Source: Dongia_B soli
Lineage (GTDB): Bacteria > Pseudomonadota > Alphaproteobacteria > Dongiales > Dongiaceae
DNA: 64,000 nucleotides
Assembly (NCBI RefSeq): GCF_034044715.1
Contig: NZ_JAXCLW010000003.1
Location: 372,001 to 436,000, forward strand
Direction of reading: 5' to 3'
The stretch's first letter is position 1, and the number at the start of each line of letters is the position of its first letter. A program made the position numbers and the translations under genes. The notes under the pieces are model-generated. The model was given only the letters and a program-made list of their open reading frames with translations, was not told the origin of the DNA and did no database searches. Of the stretch, positions 45,046-53,712 are shown piece after piece.

Positions 45046-45744
45046 TCAATTTACCGAACTCTTCTGTCCGCTGCCAGACGCACCGGCAGTCGCAGCTCCG
45101 CTTTTGCCCGCAGCCTCTTCGGCAGCTCCCAAGGTGGTGGCCGCTTTCTGGTCCGCCGCGCGGAAGAAGGTGTAGGACAGAGTTATGTCGTTGATTTTCG
45201 TCAGCGTCGGATCTTTCAGGACCCCAGCATCGATATAGAAACTCACCGGCATATCGACTTTCTGGCCCGGCTGCAGCGTTTGCAGCGTGAAGCAGAAGCA
45301 AGCCGTCTTATCGAAATAGGCGCCGAACGGATCGGGCGAGATATTGAAGGTCGCCGTTCCCGTCACCGGCTTGCTTTCCATGTTCTCAGCTTCGAAGAAA
45401 GCGAGATAGCTTTTGCCGACCTGAACTTCCATCGACTTCTGCTTGGGTCGGAAACGCCAGCCGAGGCCGTTTGCGACATCGGCATTGAAAGTCACTGTCA
45501 CGACACGGGTGCTGGCATCGGAGGTATTGGCCGCCACCTGCCGCGGCGTGCCCTGATAGCCCGTCACCTTGCAGAACAGCGAGTAGAGCGGCACCGAGGC
45601 ATAAGCGAGGCCGATCATCCCGAACACCACACCCGCCAGAATCAGCATGACGTTCCGGTTACGGCGCTCACGCTGCGACAGCGCGGGACGGGCCGGTTTG
45701 GAATTCTGCGGCGGCATCTCGCTATTTTGCACAGGGCTGCTCAT
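45046..45744 (-). CDS. ctaG: Cytochrome c oxidase assembly protein CtaG (Cox11-like)
   Basis: Delivers copper to the CuB site of subunit I. 232 residues: a single N-terminal membrane helix (VMLILAGVVFGMIGLAYASVPLYSLFCKVTGYQG, with the conserved LFCKVTG cysteine) and a periplasmic Cox11 domain with the copper-binding CFCF motif in KTACFCFTLQTLQPGQ. The last 40 residues are Ala/Gly/Ser-rich and look disordered. Confidence 0.95.
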   Translation of the reverse strand: MSSPVQNSEMPPQNSKPARPALSQRERRNRNVMLILAGVVFGMIGLAYASVPLYSLFCKVTGYQGTPRQVAANTSDASTRVVTVTFNADVANGLGWRFRPKQKSMEVQVGKSYLAFFEAENMESKPVTGTATFNISPDPFGAYFDKTACFCFTLQTLQPGQKVDMPVSFYIDAGVLKDPTLTKINDITLSYTFFRAADQKAATTLGAAEEAAGKSGAATAGASGSGQKSSVN

Positions 45745-45753
45745 GCGATGTTC

Positions 45754-45909
45754 TCAATGTCCTGTCAGGCGGACCAACGTGATCCCATAGACGATGGCGC
45801 AAAATGCGACCAGCGCGAGCAGCACCGCCCAGTTGCGGCCGCGCTGGCGACGTCGCCTTTCGGCATCGATGGCCTGGCGGTCATTATGGCCTTCGGTTTT
45901 GCTCGCCAT
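45754..45909 (-). CDS. Small CoxF-like membrane protein of the oxidase operon
   Basis: 51 residues, starting MASKTEGHNDRQAIDAERRR. A basic RRRRQRGRN stretch is followed by one membrane helix (WAVLLALVAFCAIVYGITLV) and a short tail LVRLTGH. A small protein of this layout sits between ctaB and ctaG in many alphaproteobacterial operons and is called CoxF; the exact role is not known. It lies 3 bp after ctaB and 9 bp before ctaG on the minus strand, with no other gene in the gap. Confidence 0.75.
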   Translation of the reverse strand: MASKTEGHNDRQAIDAERRRRQRGRNWAVLLALVAFCAIVYGITLVRLTGH

Positions 45910-45912
45910 CAT

Positions 45913-46905
45913 TCAGCCCACCAGCATGTGCAGCCAGGCCGGATCGATCAAGCCGGACAGGGAGTCGATATGCAGCAAGCCGGGTGCGCGATCGATCATG
46001 AGCACCGCGAAATGCAGGGAAAGATAGAGCAGCGAGTATTTAAACATCGCCTGGGCCCGGCGCAGATCGCTGCTGCCCAGCACGCGCAGGGCATGGGTGA
46101 TGAAACCGATATTCAGCAGAAGGGCCGTCACCGCATAGATCGATCCCGCCACGCCGAGCACAGCCGGCACCAAAGCGATCGGCAGCAGCACCAGGGTATA
46201 GACGAGCATTTGGATCTTGGTCGACCGGGCACCGGCGACAACCGGCATCATCGGCACACCCGCCTTGGCATAGTCGCCCTCGCGATAGAGCGAAAGCGCC
46301 CAGAAATGCGGCGGCGTCCACATAAAGATCAGCAGGAAGAGCGAGATCGAGGCGAGGCTTATATCGCCGGTCACGGCGGCCCAGCCGATCATCGGCGGGA
46401 AAGCACCGGCTGCACCGCCGATAACGATGTTCTGCGGCGTCCGTCGCTTCAGCCACATCGTATAAATGATGACATAGAAAAAGATCGTGAAAGCAAGTAG
46501 CGATCCCGCCGTCCAATTGACCGCCATGCCCATCAGCACGACGGAAAACAGCGCCAGCACCAAACCGAAGCCCAAGGCTTCGTTGGGATCGACATTGCCT
46601 TTGGGAATCGGCCGGTTGCGCGTGCGGGTCATCACCGCATCGATATCCCGGTCGTACCACATATTGATGGCGCCCGAGGCGCCGGCGCCGACCGCAATGC
46701 AGAGAACCGCCACCGCCGCGATCAGAGGATGGATATGGCCCGGCGCGACCACCAGACCGGCCAAGCCGGAAAAGACCACCAGTGACATCACGCGCGGCTT
46801 CAGCAAGGCAATGAAGTCGCTGACACGCGCACCGGCAACCGCACCCGACAATTCGCGCACGCGGTGATCAGTATTGGCGGCAATGTCGAGGCTCTCGTCG
46901 GCCAC
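45913..46905 (-). CDS. ctaB: Protoheme IX farnesyltransferase (heme O synthase)
   Basis: Attaches the farnesyl group to heme B for the aa3 oxidase. About 330 residues with about nine membrane helices; substrate-binding NMWYDRDIDAVMTRTRNRP carries the Asp-rich motif, and LLKPRVMSLVVFSGLAGL and the HFWALSLYREGDYAKAGVPMM region are typical. The GTG at 46905 with GGGGA five bases upstream is preferred; a GTG at 46941 would add 12 residues. Confidence 0.94.
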   Translation of the reverse strand: MADESLDIAANTDHRVRELSGAVAGARVSDFIALLKPRVMSLVVFSGLAGLVVAPGHIHPLIAAVAVLCIAVGAGASGAINMWYDRDIDAVMTRTRNRPIPKGNVDPNEALGFGLVLALFSVVLMGMAVNWTAGSLLAFTIFFYVIIYTMWLKRRTPQNIVIGGAAGAFPPMIGWAAVTGDISLASISLFLLIFMWTPPHFWALSLYREGDYAKAGVPMMPVVAGARSTKIQMLVYTLVLLPIALVPAVLGVAGSIYAVTALLLNIGFITHALRVLGSSDLRRAQAMFKYSLLYLSLHFAVLMIDRAPGLLHIDSLSGLIDPAWLHMLVG

Positions 46906-46989
46906 AAGAATCCCCAATTCTACAGTTTCGCTCAAAATCACGTTCCGTCAGAGCAGCGACGGCGGGAAATCCCGCCGTCGCGCTCAGTT

Positions 46990-48618
46990 TTAGTGCCCAG
47001 CGGAGGCTTCGATCCGCGGCAGTTCTTCGAAGGTATGGAACGGCGGCGGCGAGCTCACCGTCCATTCCAGAGTCGTCGCCCCTTCGCCCCACTGATTGTT
47101 CACGCCGATGCGCTTGCCAGCGAAGATCGTGTAGAGCGCGACGACGAAGAAGAACAAGGTGGAGCCATAGGAGATGAAGGCACCGATCGAGGAGACTTCA
47201 TTCCAGAAGGCGAAGGCCACCGGATAATCCGGGTAGCGGCGCGGCATGCCGGCCAGACCCAGGAAGTGCTGTGGGAAGAAGGTCAGGTTGACGCCGATGA
47301 AAGTCGTCCAGAAGTGCAGCTTACCCGCCCATTCCGGATACTGCCGGCCCGACATCTTGCCGATCCAGTAGTAGTAGCCGGCGAAGATCGAGAACACGGC
47401 ACCCAAAGACAGCACGTAGTGGAAGTGCGCCACCACGTAATAGGTGTCATGCATCGCAACGTCGATCGGCGCATTGGCCAGCACCACGCCGGTCACGCCG
47501 CCGATGGTGAACAGGAAGATGAAGCCGGTCGCCCACAGCATCGGGGTCTTGAAGCTGATCGAACCGTTCCACATCGTGGCGATCCAGGAGAAGATCTTGA
47601 TGCCGGTCGGCACCGCGATCACCATCGTCGCCGCCATGAAGTAGGCGCGGGTATCGACATCCAGGCCGACCACATACATGTGGTGCGCCCAGACCACGAA
47701 GCCGACCACACCGATCGCCACCATGGCATAGGCCATGCCGAGATAACCGAAGACCGGCTTCTTCGAGAAGGTGGAGATGATCTGGCTGACCATGCCGAAG
47801 CCCGGCAGGATCATGATGTAGACTTCGGGATGGCCGAAGAACCAGAACAGATGCTGGAACAGGAGCGGATCGCCGCCGCCTTCCGGCTTGAAGAAGTGCG
47901 AACCGAAATTCCGGTCCGTCAGCAGCATGGTGATGGCACCGCCGAAAACCGGCAGCGACAGCAGCAGCAGGAAGGCGGTGACCAGCACCGACCACACGAA
48001 CAGCGGCATCTTATGCAGGGTCATGCCCGGCGCGCGCATGTTGAAGATGGTGGTGATGAAGTTGATCGCACCCAGGATCGACGATGCACCGGCAAGGTGC
48101 ATGGCGAAGATCGCCATGTCGACCGCGCGGCCGGGCTGGCCGTCGCTGGAGAGCGGCGGATAGAGGGTCCAGCCGGTGCCGGCGCCGCCATCCACGAAGG
48201 GCGAGGAGAACATCAGCACCGAAGCCGCGACGAGCAGCCAGAAGCTGATATTGTTCATGCGCGGGAAGGCCATATCCGGCGCGCCGATCATCAGCGGCAC
48301 GAACCAGTTGCCGAAGGCACCCATCATGGCCGGCATGACGGTGAAGAAGATCATGATCAAAGCGTGAGCCGAGATGATGACGTTCCACATCTGGCCGTCG
48401 GGATTGGCATCGGTGCCGAAGAACTGGATGCCGGGATGCATCAGCTCTGCGCGCATATAGACCGAGAAGGCCCCGCCGATCAAACCGGCGCAGACCGAGA
48501 AGATCATATAGAGCGTGCCGATGTCCTTATGGTTGGTCGAAAAGAGCCAACGCGCGACAAAACCGGGCTTGTGATCGTGATGATCATGCGCGGCGTGGTG
48601 AGTACTTACCGGGCTCAT
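46990..48618 (-). CDS. ctaD: Cytochrome c oxidase subunit I (aa3-type)
   Basis: Heme a/a3-CuB core of the terminal oxidase, a proton pump. 542 residues, twelve membrane helices. The heme and CuB ligands are recognisable in ISAHALIMIFFTVMPAMMG, WFFGHPEVYIMILPGFGM (with the cross-linked His-Tyr) and YYVVAHFHYVLSLGAVF. The proton-pumping D-pathway motif GAFGNWFVPLMIGAPDMAFPRMNN is present. The ATG at 48618 is preceded by GAGGGA. It follows ctaC by 28 bp. Confidence 0.97.
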   Translation of the reverse strand: MSPVSTHHAAHDHHDHKPGFVARWLFSTNHKDIGTLYMIFSVCAGLIGGAFSVYMRAELMHPGIQFFGTDANPDGQMWNVIISAHALIMIFFTVMPAMMGAFGNWFVPLMIGAPDMAFPRMNNISFWLLVAASVLMFSSPFVDGGAGTGWTLYPPLSSDGQPGRAVDMAIFAMHLAGASSILGAINFITTIFNMRAPGMTLHKMPLFVWSVLVTAFLLLLSLPVFGGAITMLLTDRNFGSHFFKPEGGGDPLLFQHLFWFFGHPEVYIMILPGFGMVSQIISTFSKKPVFGYLGMAYAMVAIGVVGFVVWAHHMYVVGLDVDTRAYFMAATMVIAVPTGIKIFSWIATMWNGSISFKTPMLWATGFIFLFTIGGVTGVVLANAPIDVAMHDTYYVVAHFHYVLSLGAVFSIFAGYYYWIGKMSGRQYPEWAGKLHFWTTFIGVNLTFFPQHFLGLAGMPRRYPDYPVAFAFWNEVSSIGAFISYGSTLFFFVVALYTIFAGKRIGVNNQWGEGATTLEWTVSSPPPFHTFEELPRIEASAGH

Positions 48619-48645
48619 GTGTCGTCCCTCTATCTTCTTGATCTA

Positions 48646-49530
48646 TCAGTTCGCAGTGCTGGCAACGGCGGCCGGCGCCGTCTGCGCAACATCGGTGACC
48701 GGCGGCGTGCCGTCGACCTTGGCGAATTTCTTCTGCGCATCGGCGACCCACTTGGCGAATTCTTCCTGGGTTACCGCGCGGACGGTGATCGGCATGAAGC
48801 CATGGCGCACGCCGCAGAGTTCTGAGCACTGGCCGTAATAGATGCCGGGTTTCTCGATATTGAACCAGCTTTCGTTGACGCGACCGGGGACGCCGTCATG
48901 CTTCACGCCGAAGGACGGCACGGTCCAGGAATGGATCACGTCGGTCGCGGTGATCTGCACGCGGACATTCTTGCCAACTGGCAGAACGACCTCGTTATCG
49001 GCCTGCAGCAGATAGAGATCCTTCTTATCCGCCGGCAGCTGTTCCTTTTCCACCAGATTGGCGTCGAAGGTGAAATTGCCGTTATCAGGATATTCGTAGG
49101 ACCAATACCACTGGTGACCGATCGCGCGGATCGTCAGATCCGGCTTCGGCAGATCGAGCTGCTTGTAAAGCAGGGGGAAGGAGAAGATGGCGATGAAGAC
49201 CAGGACCAGCGCCGGCGCCACGGTCCAGATCACTTCGATTAGGGTGTTGTGCGTCGTCTTGGACGGAACCGGATTGGCCTTCTCATTGAAACGGAAGATG
49301 CAGATCAACAGCAGAACCAGCACGAAAAGCGTGATGATCGTAATGATCGGCATGAGAATGTGGTTATGCACCGTTTCCAACTGGCGCATCAAATCGGTTG
49401 CCGGTTCCTGCAACCCCAGCTGCTTCGGTCGTGGCGCCCCCACCACTTCATCGGCCACGGCGACGCCGGAACCCAGCATCATCGTACCGATCAGGGCAAA
49501 CAGCTTGGCGAGTCCTTGCTTCAAGCTCAT
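48646..49530 (-). CDS. ctaC: Cytochrome c oxidase subunit II
   Basis: Accepts electrons from cytochrome c through the CuA centre. About 294 residues: signal peptide (cleavage near GVAVADEV), two membrane helices, and a periplasmic cupredoxin domain. CuA ligands are in HSWTVPSFGVKHDGVPG and CSELCGVRHGFMPI. There is no fused cytochrome c domain, so it is the aa3 type. First gene of the oxidase operon. ATG at 49530 is chosen over TTG at 49536. Confidence 0.96.
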   Translation of the reverse strand: MSLKQGLAKLFALIGTMMLGSGVAVADEVVGAPRPKQLGLQEPATDLMRQLETVHNHILMPIITIITLFVLVLLLICIFRFNEKANPVPSKTTHNTLIEVIWTVAPALVLVFIAIFSFPLLYKQLDLPKPDLTIRAIGHQWYWSYEYPDNGNFTFDANLVEKEQLPADKKDLYLLQADNEVVLPVGKNVRVQITATDVIHSWTVPSFGVKHDGVPGRVNESWFNIEKPGIYYGQCSELCGVRHGFMPITVRAVTQEEFAKWVADAQKKFAKVDGTPPVTDVAQTAPAAVASTAN

Positions 49531-49792
49531 GTCCAATCATCCCATCCCTAGTTGTGCCGATCCGGAAACCGACCTATCGGCCTGTACTTCATACCCGGAT
49601 CAAGCGTCCGGCCGTTGACACTCGCCAGCTCTCCGGGAACGAGCCCGGCGGGGCCGAAAGCAAGATGGCGGCCAGAAGAAATCCGATCTGTTCGAGGCCT
49701 GGCGACATTCTGCTCCGACACGCCCGTTTCCGCACGCGCAACGGCAGACGAAAGCCGACCCGGCCCGAATTACCGGGAAGCTACACCTGCCT

Positions 49793-49806
49793 TTGACATA
49801 TCTCAA
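49793..49806. promoter_or_regulatory. FNR/FixK-like palindrome (TTGA-N6-TCAA)
   Basis: TTGACATATCTCAA has both four-base half-sites of the FNR/FixK/Anr family at the exact spacing. It is about 260 bp upstream of ctaC and 270 bp upstream of tldD. An oxygen-responsive regulator acting on the aa3 oxidase operon is plausible but unproven; one such site is expected by chance about every 65 kb. Confidence 0.4.
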
Positions 49807-49965
49807 GCATTTCGCGGGCTTGCCGGCCCGCGCCCGGGCGGCTGGCAACGGCACAATAGAGCAATGCGACGATCCGCCGCATAAATCGCTGCGGTCTTTG
49901 CCTCTGCAGACAATCCGCTCGTCCCCAGATTCCGCAGGCCCAGGCGACATATCGAAGATTGCCTA

Positions 49966-49993
49966 CTGACACCGGGATCGCGGACCCTATATT
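49966..49993 (+). promoter_or_regulatory. Possible housekeeping promoter of tldD
   Basis: CTGACA (five of six to TTGACA), a 16-base spacer, and TATATT (five of six to TATAAT), about 80 bp before the tldD start. Confidence 0.45.
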
Positions 49994-50074
49994 TACTGTG
50001 GATGTCCCGCATTTTATCGAATGCCTGGTCGACCGACCGGACCGCTACGTGGTTAACCGCTTCAGGAGTGCCCC

Positions 50075-51508
50075 ATGTCCTCTCTCGCCATTACGGATAA
50101 CCTGTTTTTTGAACGCGCCGGCCTGGATCTCGCCCGGACCCAAGCGCGGGTCGCCGAGGCTCTGAACGGCGCCGAAGATGGCGAACTGTTCCTGGAATAT
50201 AGCCAGTCGGAGAGCCTCAGCTACGACGATGGCAAGCTGAAAACTGCGGCCTTTGATACGACTCAGGGTTTCGGACTGCGGGCCGTGGCCGGCGAAGCGC
50301 ATGGTTATGCCCATGCCAGCGATCTTAGTGACGCGGCGATCGAACGGGCCACCCGCACGGTGCAAGCGGTGCGCGGCGGTCATAGTGGCGAGCTGGCTTT
50401 GCCGCCGATCGGCACCAATCGGGCGCTCTACAGCGATGAAAATCCGCTCGCCGCTTTGGAATTCGGCCGCAAGGTTTCCCTGCTGGGCGAGATCGACGCC
50501 TATGCCCGCGCCAAGGATCCGCGGGTCAAGCAGGTCATGGCCTCGATCTCGGGCGTCTGGCAGGCCGTGCAGATTCTGCGCGGCGATGGCCACCGTGTCG
50601 CCGATATCCGCCCGCTGGTACGCCTGAATGTTTCGGTCATGGTGGAAGAGAACGGCCGCATGGAAACCGGCAGCCACGGATCTGGCGGCCGCTTCACTTA
50701 CGATCTCCTGATCGATCCGAAGCATTGGCAGGCCAGTGTCGATGAGGCGTTGCGCCAGGCTTTGGTCAACCTGACCTCAATCCCCGCCCCGGCGGGCGAA
50801 ATGCCGGTGGTCCTCGGCTCCGGCTGGCCAGGCATACTGCTCCATGAAGCGATTGGCCACGGCCTGGAAGGCGATTTCAATCGCAAGCAGACCTCAGCCT
50901 TCGCCGGGTTGATGGGGCAACAGGTCGCCGCCAAGGGTGTCACTGTAATCGATGACGGGACGCTGCATGAACGCCGCGGCTCGCTCAGCATCGATGATGA
51001 AGGTACGCCAAGCCAGTGCACCACCTTGATCGAGGACGGCAAATTGGTCGGCTATCTCCAGGACCGGCAGAATGCGCGGCTCATGAATATGAAGCCGACC
51101 GGCAACGGCCGGCGCCAGAGCTTCGCGCACAACCCGATGCCGCGCATGACCAATACCATCATGCTGGGCGGTAATCTGGCGCCCGAGGAAATCGTCAAAT
51201 CGGTGAAGAAGGGCCTCTATGCCGTCAATTTCGGCGGCGGGCAGGTCGATATCACCTCTGGCAAATTCGTCTTCTCAGCCTCGGAAGCCTATCTCATCGA
51301 AGACGGCAAGATCGGTCCGGCGGTGAAAGGTGCCACCTTGATAGGCAATGGACCGGATGTCCTGACCAAGGTCAGCATGATCGGCAATGACATGGCGCTG
51401 GATCCGGGCGTCGGCACCTGCGGCAAGGAAGGCCAGGGTGTCCCGGTCGGCGTCGGTCAACCGACCCTGCGTATCGATGGACTGACCGTCGGCGGCACCG
51501 CCGCCTAA
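50075..51508 (+). CDS. tldD: Metalloprotease TldD
   Basis: Zinc protease that with TldE (PmbA) processes peptides such as microcins and RiPP precursors or degrades unfolded peptides. 477 residues, the normal TldD length. The metal motif is LLHEAIGHGLEGDFNRK (HExxxH) near residue 258, followed by the C-terminal GGGQVDITSGKFVFSASEAYLIEDGKIG. A CAGGAG ribosome site precedes the ATG. Single gene; the TldE partner is not in the window. Confidence 0.95.
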   Translation: MSSLAITDNLFFERAGLDLARTQARVAEALNGAEDGELFLEYSQSESLSYDDGKLKTAAFDTTQGFGLRAVAGEAHGYAHASDLSDAAIERATRTVQAVRGGHSGELALPPIGTNRALYSDENPLAALEFGRKVSLLGEIDAYARAKDPRVKQVMASISGVWQAVQILRGDGHRVADIRPLVRLNVSVMVEENGRMETGSHGSGGRFTYDLLIDPKHWQASVDEALRQALVNLTSIPAPAGEMPVVLGSGWPGILLHEAIGHGLEGDFNRKQTSAFAGLMGQQVAAKGVTVIDDGTLHERRGSLSIDDEGTPSQCTTLIEDGKLVGYLQDRQNARLMNMKPTGNGRRQSFAHNPMPRMTNTIMLGGNLAPEEIVKSVKKGLYAVNFGGGQVDITSGKFVFSASEAYLIEDGKIGPAVKGATLIGNGPDVLTKVSMIGNDMALDPGVGTCGKEGQGVPVGVGQPTLRIDGLTVGGTAA

Positions 51509-51536
51509 GTCGACCAAACCGTTTTGATCGCCCTCG

Positions 51537-51575
51537 GCCCTTCCCCGCCCGGGGAAGGGCTTGGCGTTTTTGGGC
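51537..51575 (+). terminator. Terminator after tldD
   Basis: GCCCTTCCCC and GGGGAAGGGC form a perfect 10-bp stem around GCCC, followed by TTGGCGTTTTTGGG. The T-run is displaced by six bases. It lies between convergent tldD and the DUF1289 gene and may serve both. Confidence 0.6.
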
Positions 51576-51576
51576 G

Positions 51577-51849
51577 TTATTTGCCGGCCTTGCGCTCGGC
51601 AAGCTGCGCCAGGATCGCATGACGTTGATCGGGCGTCGAAATGATCCAGTCGCGAATTTCATCGACCGTCCGATAACAGCCGATACAATAGCCTGTCTTG
51701 TTGTCGATCTGGCAAACACTGATGCAAGGTGATGGCGGGCCGCTCATCAGCAACCGTCGCCGCTCTTCGCGCCGCTTCTCACGGTCTGCTCTCGACCGGG
51801 TCGCCGGCTCGGCTGCATCGCGCTTTTCGGCATCGCCTTCCATTGTCAT
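51577..51849 (-). CDS. DUF1289 cysteine-rich protein
   Basis: 90 residues. The DUF1289 core is SPCISVCQIDNKTGYCIGCYRTVDEI, four cysteines likely to bind a metal or iron-sulfur cluster. The first 35 residues are charged (Arg/Glu) and variable. Function unknown. Stand-alone gene between tldD and the cyclase. Confidence 0.9.
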   Translation of the reverse strand: MTMEGDAEKRDAAEPATRSRADREKRREERRRLLMSGPPSPCISVCQIDNKTGYCIGCYRTVDEIRDWIISTPDQRHAILAQLAERKAGK

Positions 51850-51970
51850 CCGCTCTGTTCGCTCAACCTGGCCGAAGCCATATCCGACTGTTTCCGTCGC
51901 TGTAACGGTTTATTATCATAGCCTCGCCGGCCTGAACAGGCAGGCGGATATCGGATAGAGACGGGTGCCC

Positions 51971-53704
51971 ATGACGCCGCAGCGATTGATCGGAACAACC
52001 CGCCTCGTCACCGGACTCATCCTGTTTGCTTATGTCTTGAGCCACGATCTCAATCACGCGTTGGGACTGATCTCGCTTTCCGCCCTGGAAACCGGGCGCC
52101 ATATCTTTATCGCCTTCTGGCAATTCCCGCCAATCCGCTATGCCTTTTATCTCAGCATTCTGCTGCATATGCTGATCGCCTTGCGGGCGCTGTTCCTGCG
52201 CCGCAATCTGCGGATGCCGCCGGGCGATTTTTTCCAGCTCACCCTCGGCCTCGCTCTGCCCCCCTTGCTCGCCCTGCACGTGTTGGGGACGGCCGTCGCC
52301 AACCTGACCTTCGGTGTCGATCCCGATTATGAATATGTCGTCTGGTCGATCTGGGTGGCGCAACCCCATTACGGCCTGCTGCAGACAGCAGCATTGCTGG
52401 TGGCGTGGATTCACGGCTGTATCGGCTTGCGCAGTTGGCTGCATCTCAAAGACGGCTATGCAAGGTGGCGTGATGCGCTCTATGCCGCAGCGTTGATCGT
52501 GCCGATCCTCAGCCTGCTGGGTTTCGCTTCCGCCGGACGCGCCGTTGCCGAACTCGCTTCATCGCCTGGCTGGGTCAGCACCATGTTGGCGGCGGCGAAG
52601 CTGCCCGACGCTGCCGGCGTCGCCCGCTTATATGCCTGGCTCAATGCGGCGCTGATCGGCTACGTCATCGCGCTGGCATTAGTCCTCATCGCCCGCCTGC
52701 TACGTATTTGGCTGCGACGGCGCCGCGCCATTGAGATCCGTTATGCCGACGGCCATACGGTCACCGTTCAGCCCGGCACCACCGTTCTCGAAGCCAGCCG
52801 CATCGGCGGCGTGCCCCATGCGGCGGTGTGCGGCGGCCGCGGCCGTTGTTCCACCTGCAGGATCAAGGTCATCAGCGGCGCCGAACACCTGCCGCCGGCC
52901 AATGATGATGAGAGCAAATTGCTGGCACGGATCGGCGCGGCGCCGGGAACGCGTCTGGCCTGCCAGACCCGGCCGATCGGACCGGTGGCTGTCGCTCCGC
53001 TGTTGCCGCCGATGGCCGCCCCTCGTGCCGCTCTCGGCCATTCCGTGCAACATCACGGCCAGGAGCGCGAGATCGCCGTGCTTTTTGCCGATCTGCGCGG
53101 CTTTACCCGCTTTGCCGAACACCGGCTGCCTTATGATGTGGTGTTTCTCCTCAACCGCTATTTCCGTGCGATGGGCGAAGCCGTGAATGCCAGTGGCGGC
53201 CGGGTCGACAAATTCATCGGCGATGGCGTCATGGCGCTGTTCGGATTGACCGGAACACCCCAGGAAGCCTGCAGGCAGGCCGTCGACGCTGCCGCCCGCA
53301 TGTCGATCAATCTCGACCAGCTAAATCTTCTCTTCGACCAAGATCTGAAGCAACCTTTGCGCATCGGCATCGGGATCCATGTGGGCACGGTCATTGTCGG
53401 CGAAATGGGCTTCGCCGGCGCGCAGGCGCTGACGGCGATCGGCGATACGGTCAACACGGCGAGCCGGCTGGAAAACGCGACCAAGGAATTCGATTGCCAG
53501 CTCCTGCTCTCTTCGGAGGTCGCCGCCTTGGCAGGATTGCGGCTCGACGATCTGACACCGCACGACATCCCTTTGCGTGGACGCAGTAAAAATGTCATGG
53601 CTTATGCCTTCGACGATGCGAGAACGCTTAAGGCCGAAGGGCTAAAGGGTAAAACGCCAAGGCCGGACGCTGCGCCCGGCCTTGCCCCAGTGGAATCTTC
53701 CTGA
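51971..53704 (+). CDS. Membrane adenylate cyclase with a 2Fe-2S ferredoxin domain
   Basis: Predicted to make cAMP. About 577 residues in three parts. First, residues 1-240: about six membrane helices; the first (LFAYVLSHDLNHALGL) with its two histidines resembles heme-binding succinate dehydrogenase cytochrome b. Second, about 255-345: a plant-type [2Fe-2S] ferredoxin with CGGRGRCSTC and a later Cys in RLACQT. Third, from about 365: a class III cyclase catalytic domain with metal-binding LFADLRGFTRFAEH and KFIGDGVMALFG, and TAIGDTVNTASRLE supplying the adenine-recognition Asp and the transition-state Asn/Arg. Heme binding is inference. GTG at 51965 is an alternative start. Confidence 0.88.
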   Translation: MTPQRLIGTTRLVTGLILFAYVLSHDLNHALGLISLSALETGRHIFIAFWQFPPIRYAFYLSILLHMLIALRALFLRRNLRMPPGDFFQLTLGLALPPLLALHVLGTAVANLTFGVDPDYEYVVWSIWVAQPHYGLLQTAALLVAWIHGCIGLRSWLHLKDGYARWRDALYAAALIVPILSLLGFASAGRAVAELASSPGWVSTMLAAAKLPDAAGVARLYAWLNAALIGYVIALALVLIARLLRIWLRRRRAIEIRYADGHTVTVQPGTTVLEASRIGGVPHAAVCGGRGRCSTCRIKVISGAEHLPPANDDESKLLARIGAAPGTRLACQTRPIGPVAVAPLLPPMAAPRAALGHSVQHHGQEREIAVLFADLRGFTRFAEHRLPYDVVFLLNRYFRAMGEAVNASGGRVDKFIGDGVMALFGLTGTPQEACRQAVDAAARMSINLDQLNLLFDQDLKQPLRIGIGIHVGTVIVGEMGFAGAQALTAIGDTVNTASRLENATKEFDCQLLLSSEVAALAGLRLDDLTPHDIPLRGRSKNVMAYAFDDARTLKAEGLKGKTPRPDAAPGLAPVESS

Positions 53705-53712
53705 AGTCGTCG

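Larger units (their letters stand above)
49537..50074. other. 538-base divergent control region between ctaC and tldD
   Basis: No gene is apparent. It separates the oxidase operon (minus) from tldD (plus) and so holds two promoters. It contains a TTGA-N6-TCAA palindrome at 49793 and a fair housekeeping promoter for tldD at 49966, listed separately. I could not assign the ctaC promoter. A short CGGGC/GCCCG hairpin near 49816 has no T-run. Confidence 0.6.

Noticed and set aside
45019..46500. 493-codon open frame antisense to ctaG-coxF-ctaB
   Set aside because: Covers three genes of a conserved operon on the other strand; low-complexity translation.
46864..48825. 653-codon open frame antisense to ctaD
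   Set aside because: His/Asp/Arg-rich shadow of a membrane protein gene; ctaD on the other strand is certain.
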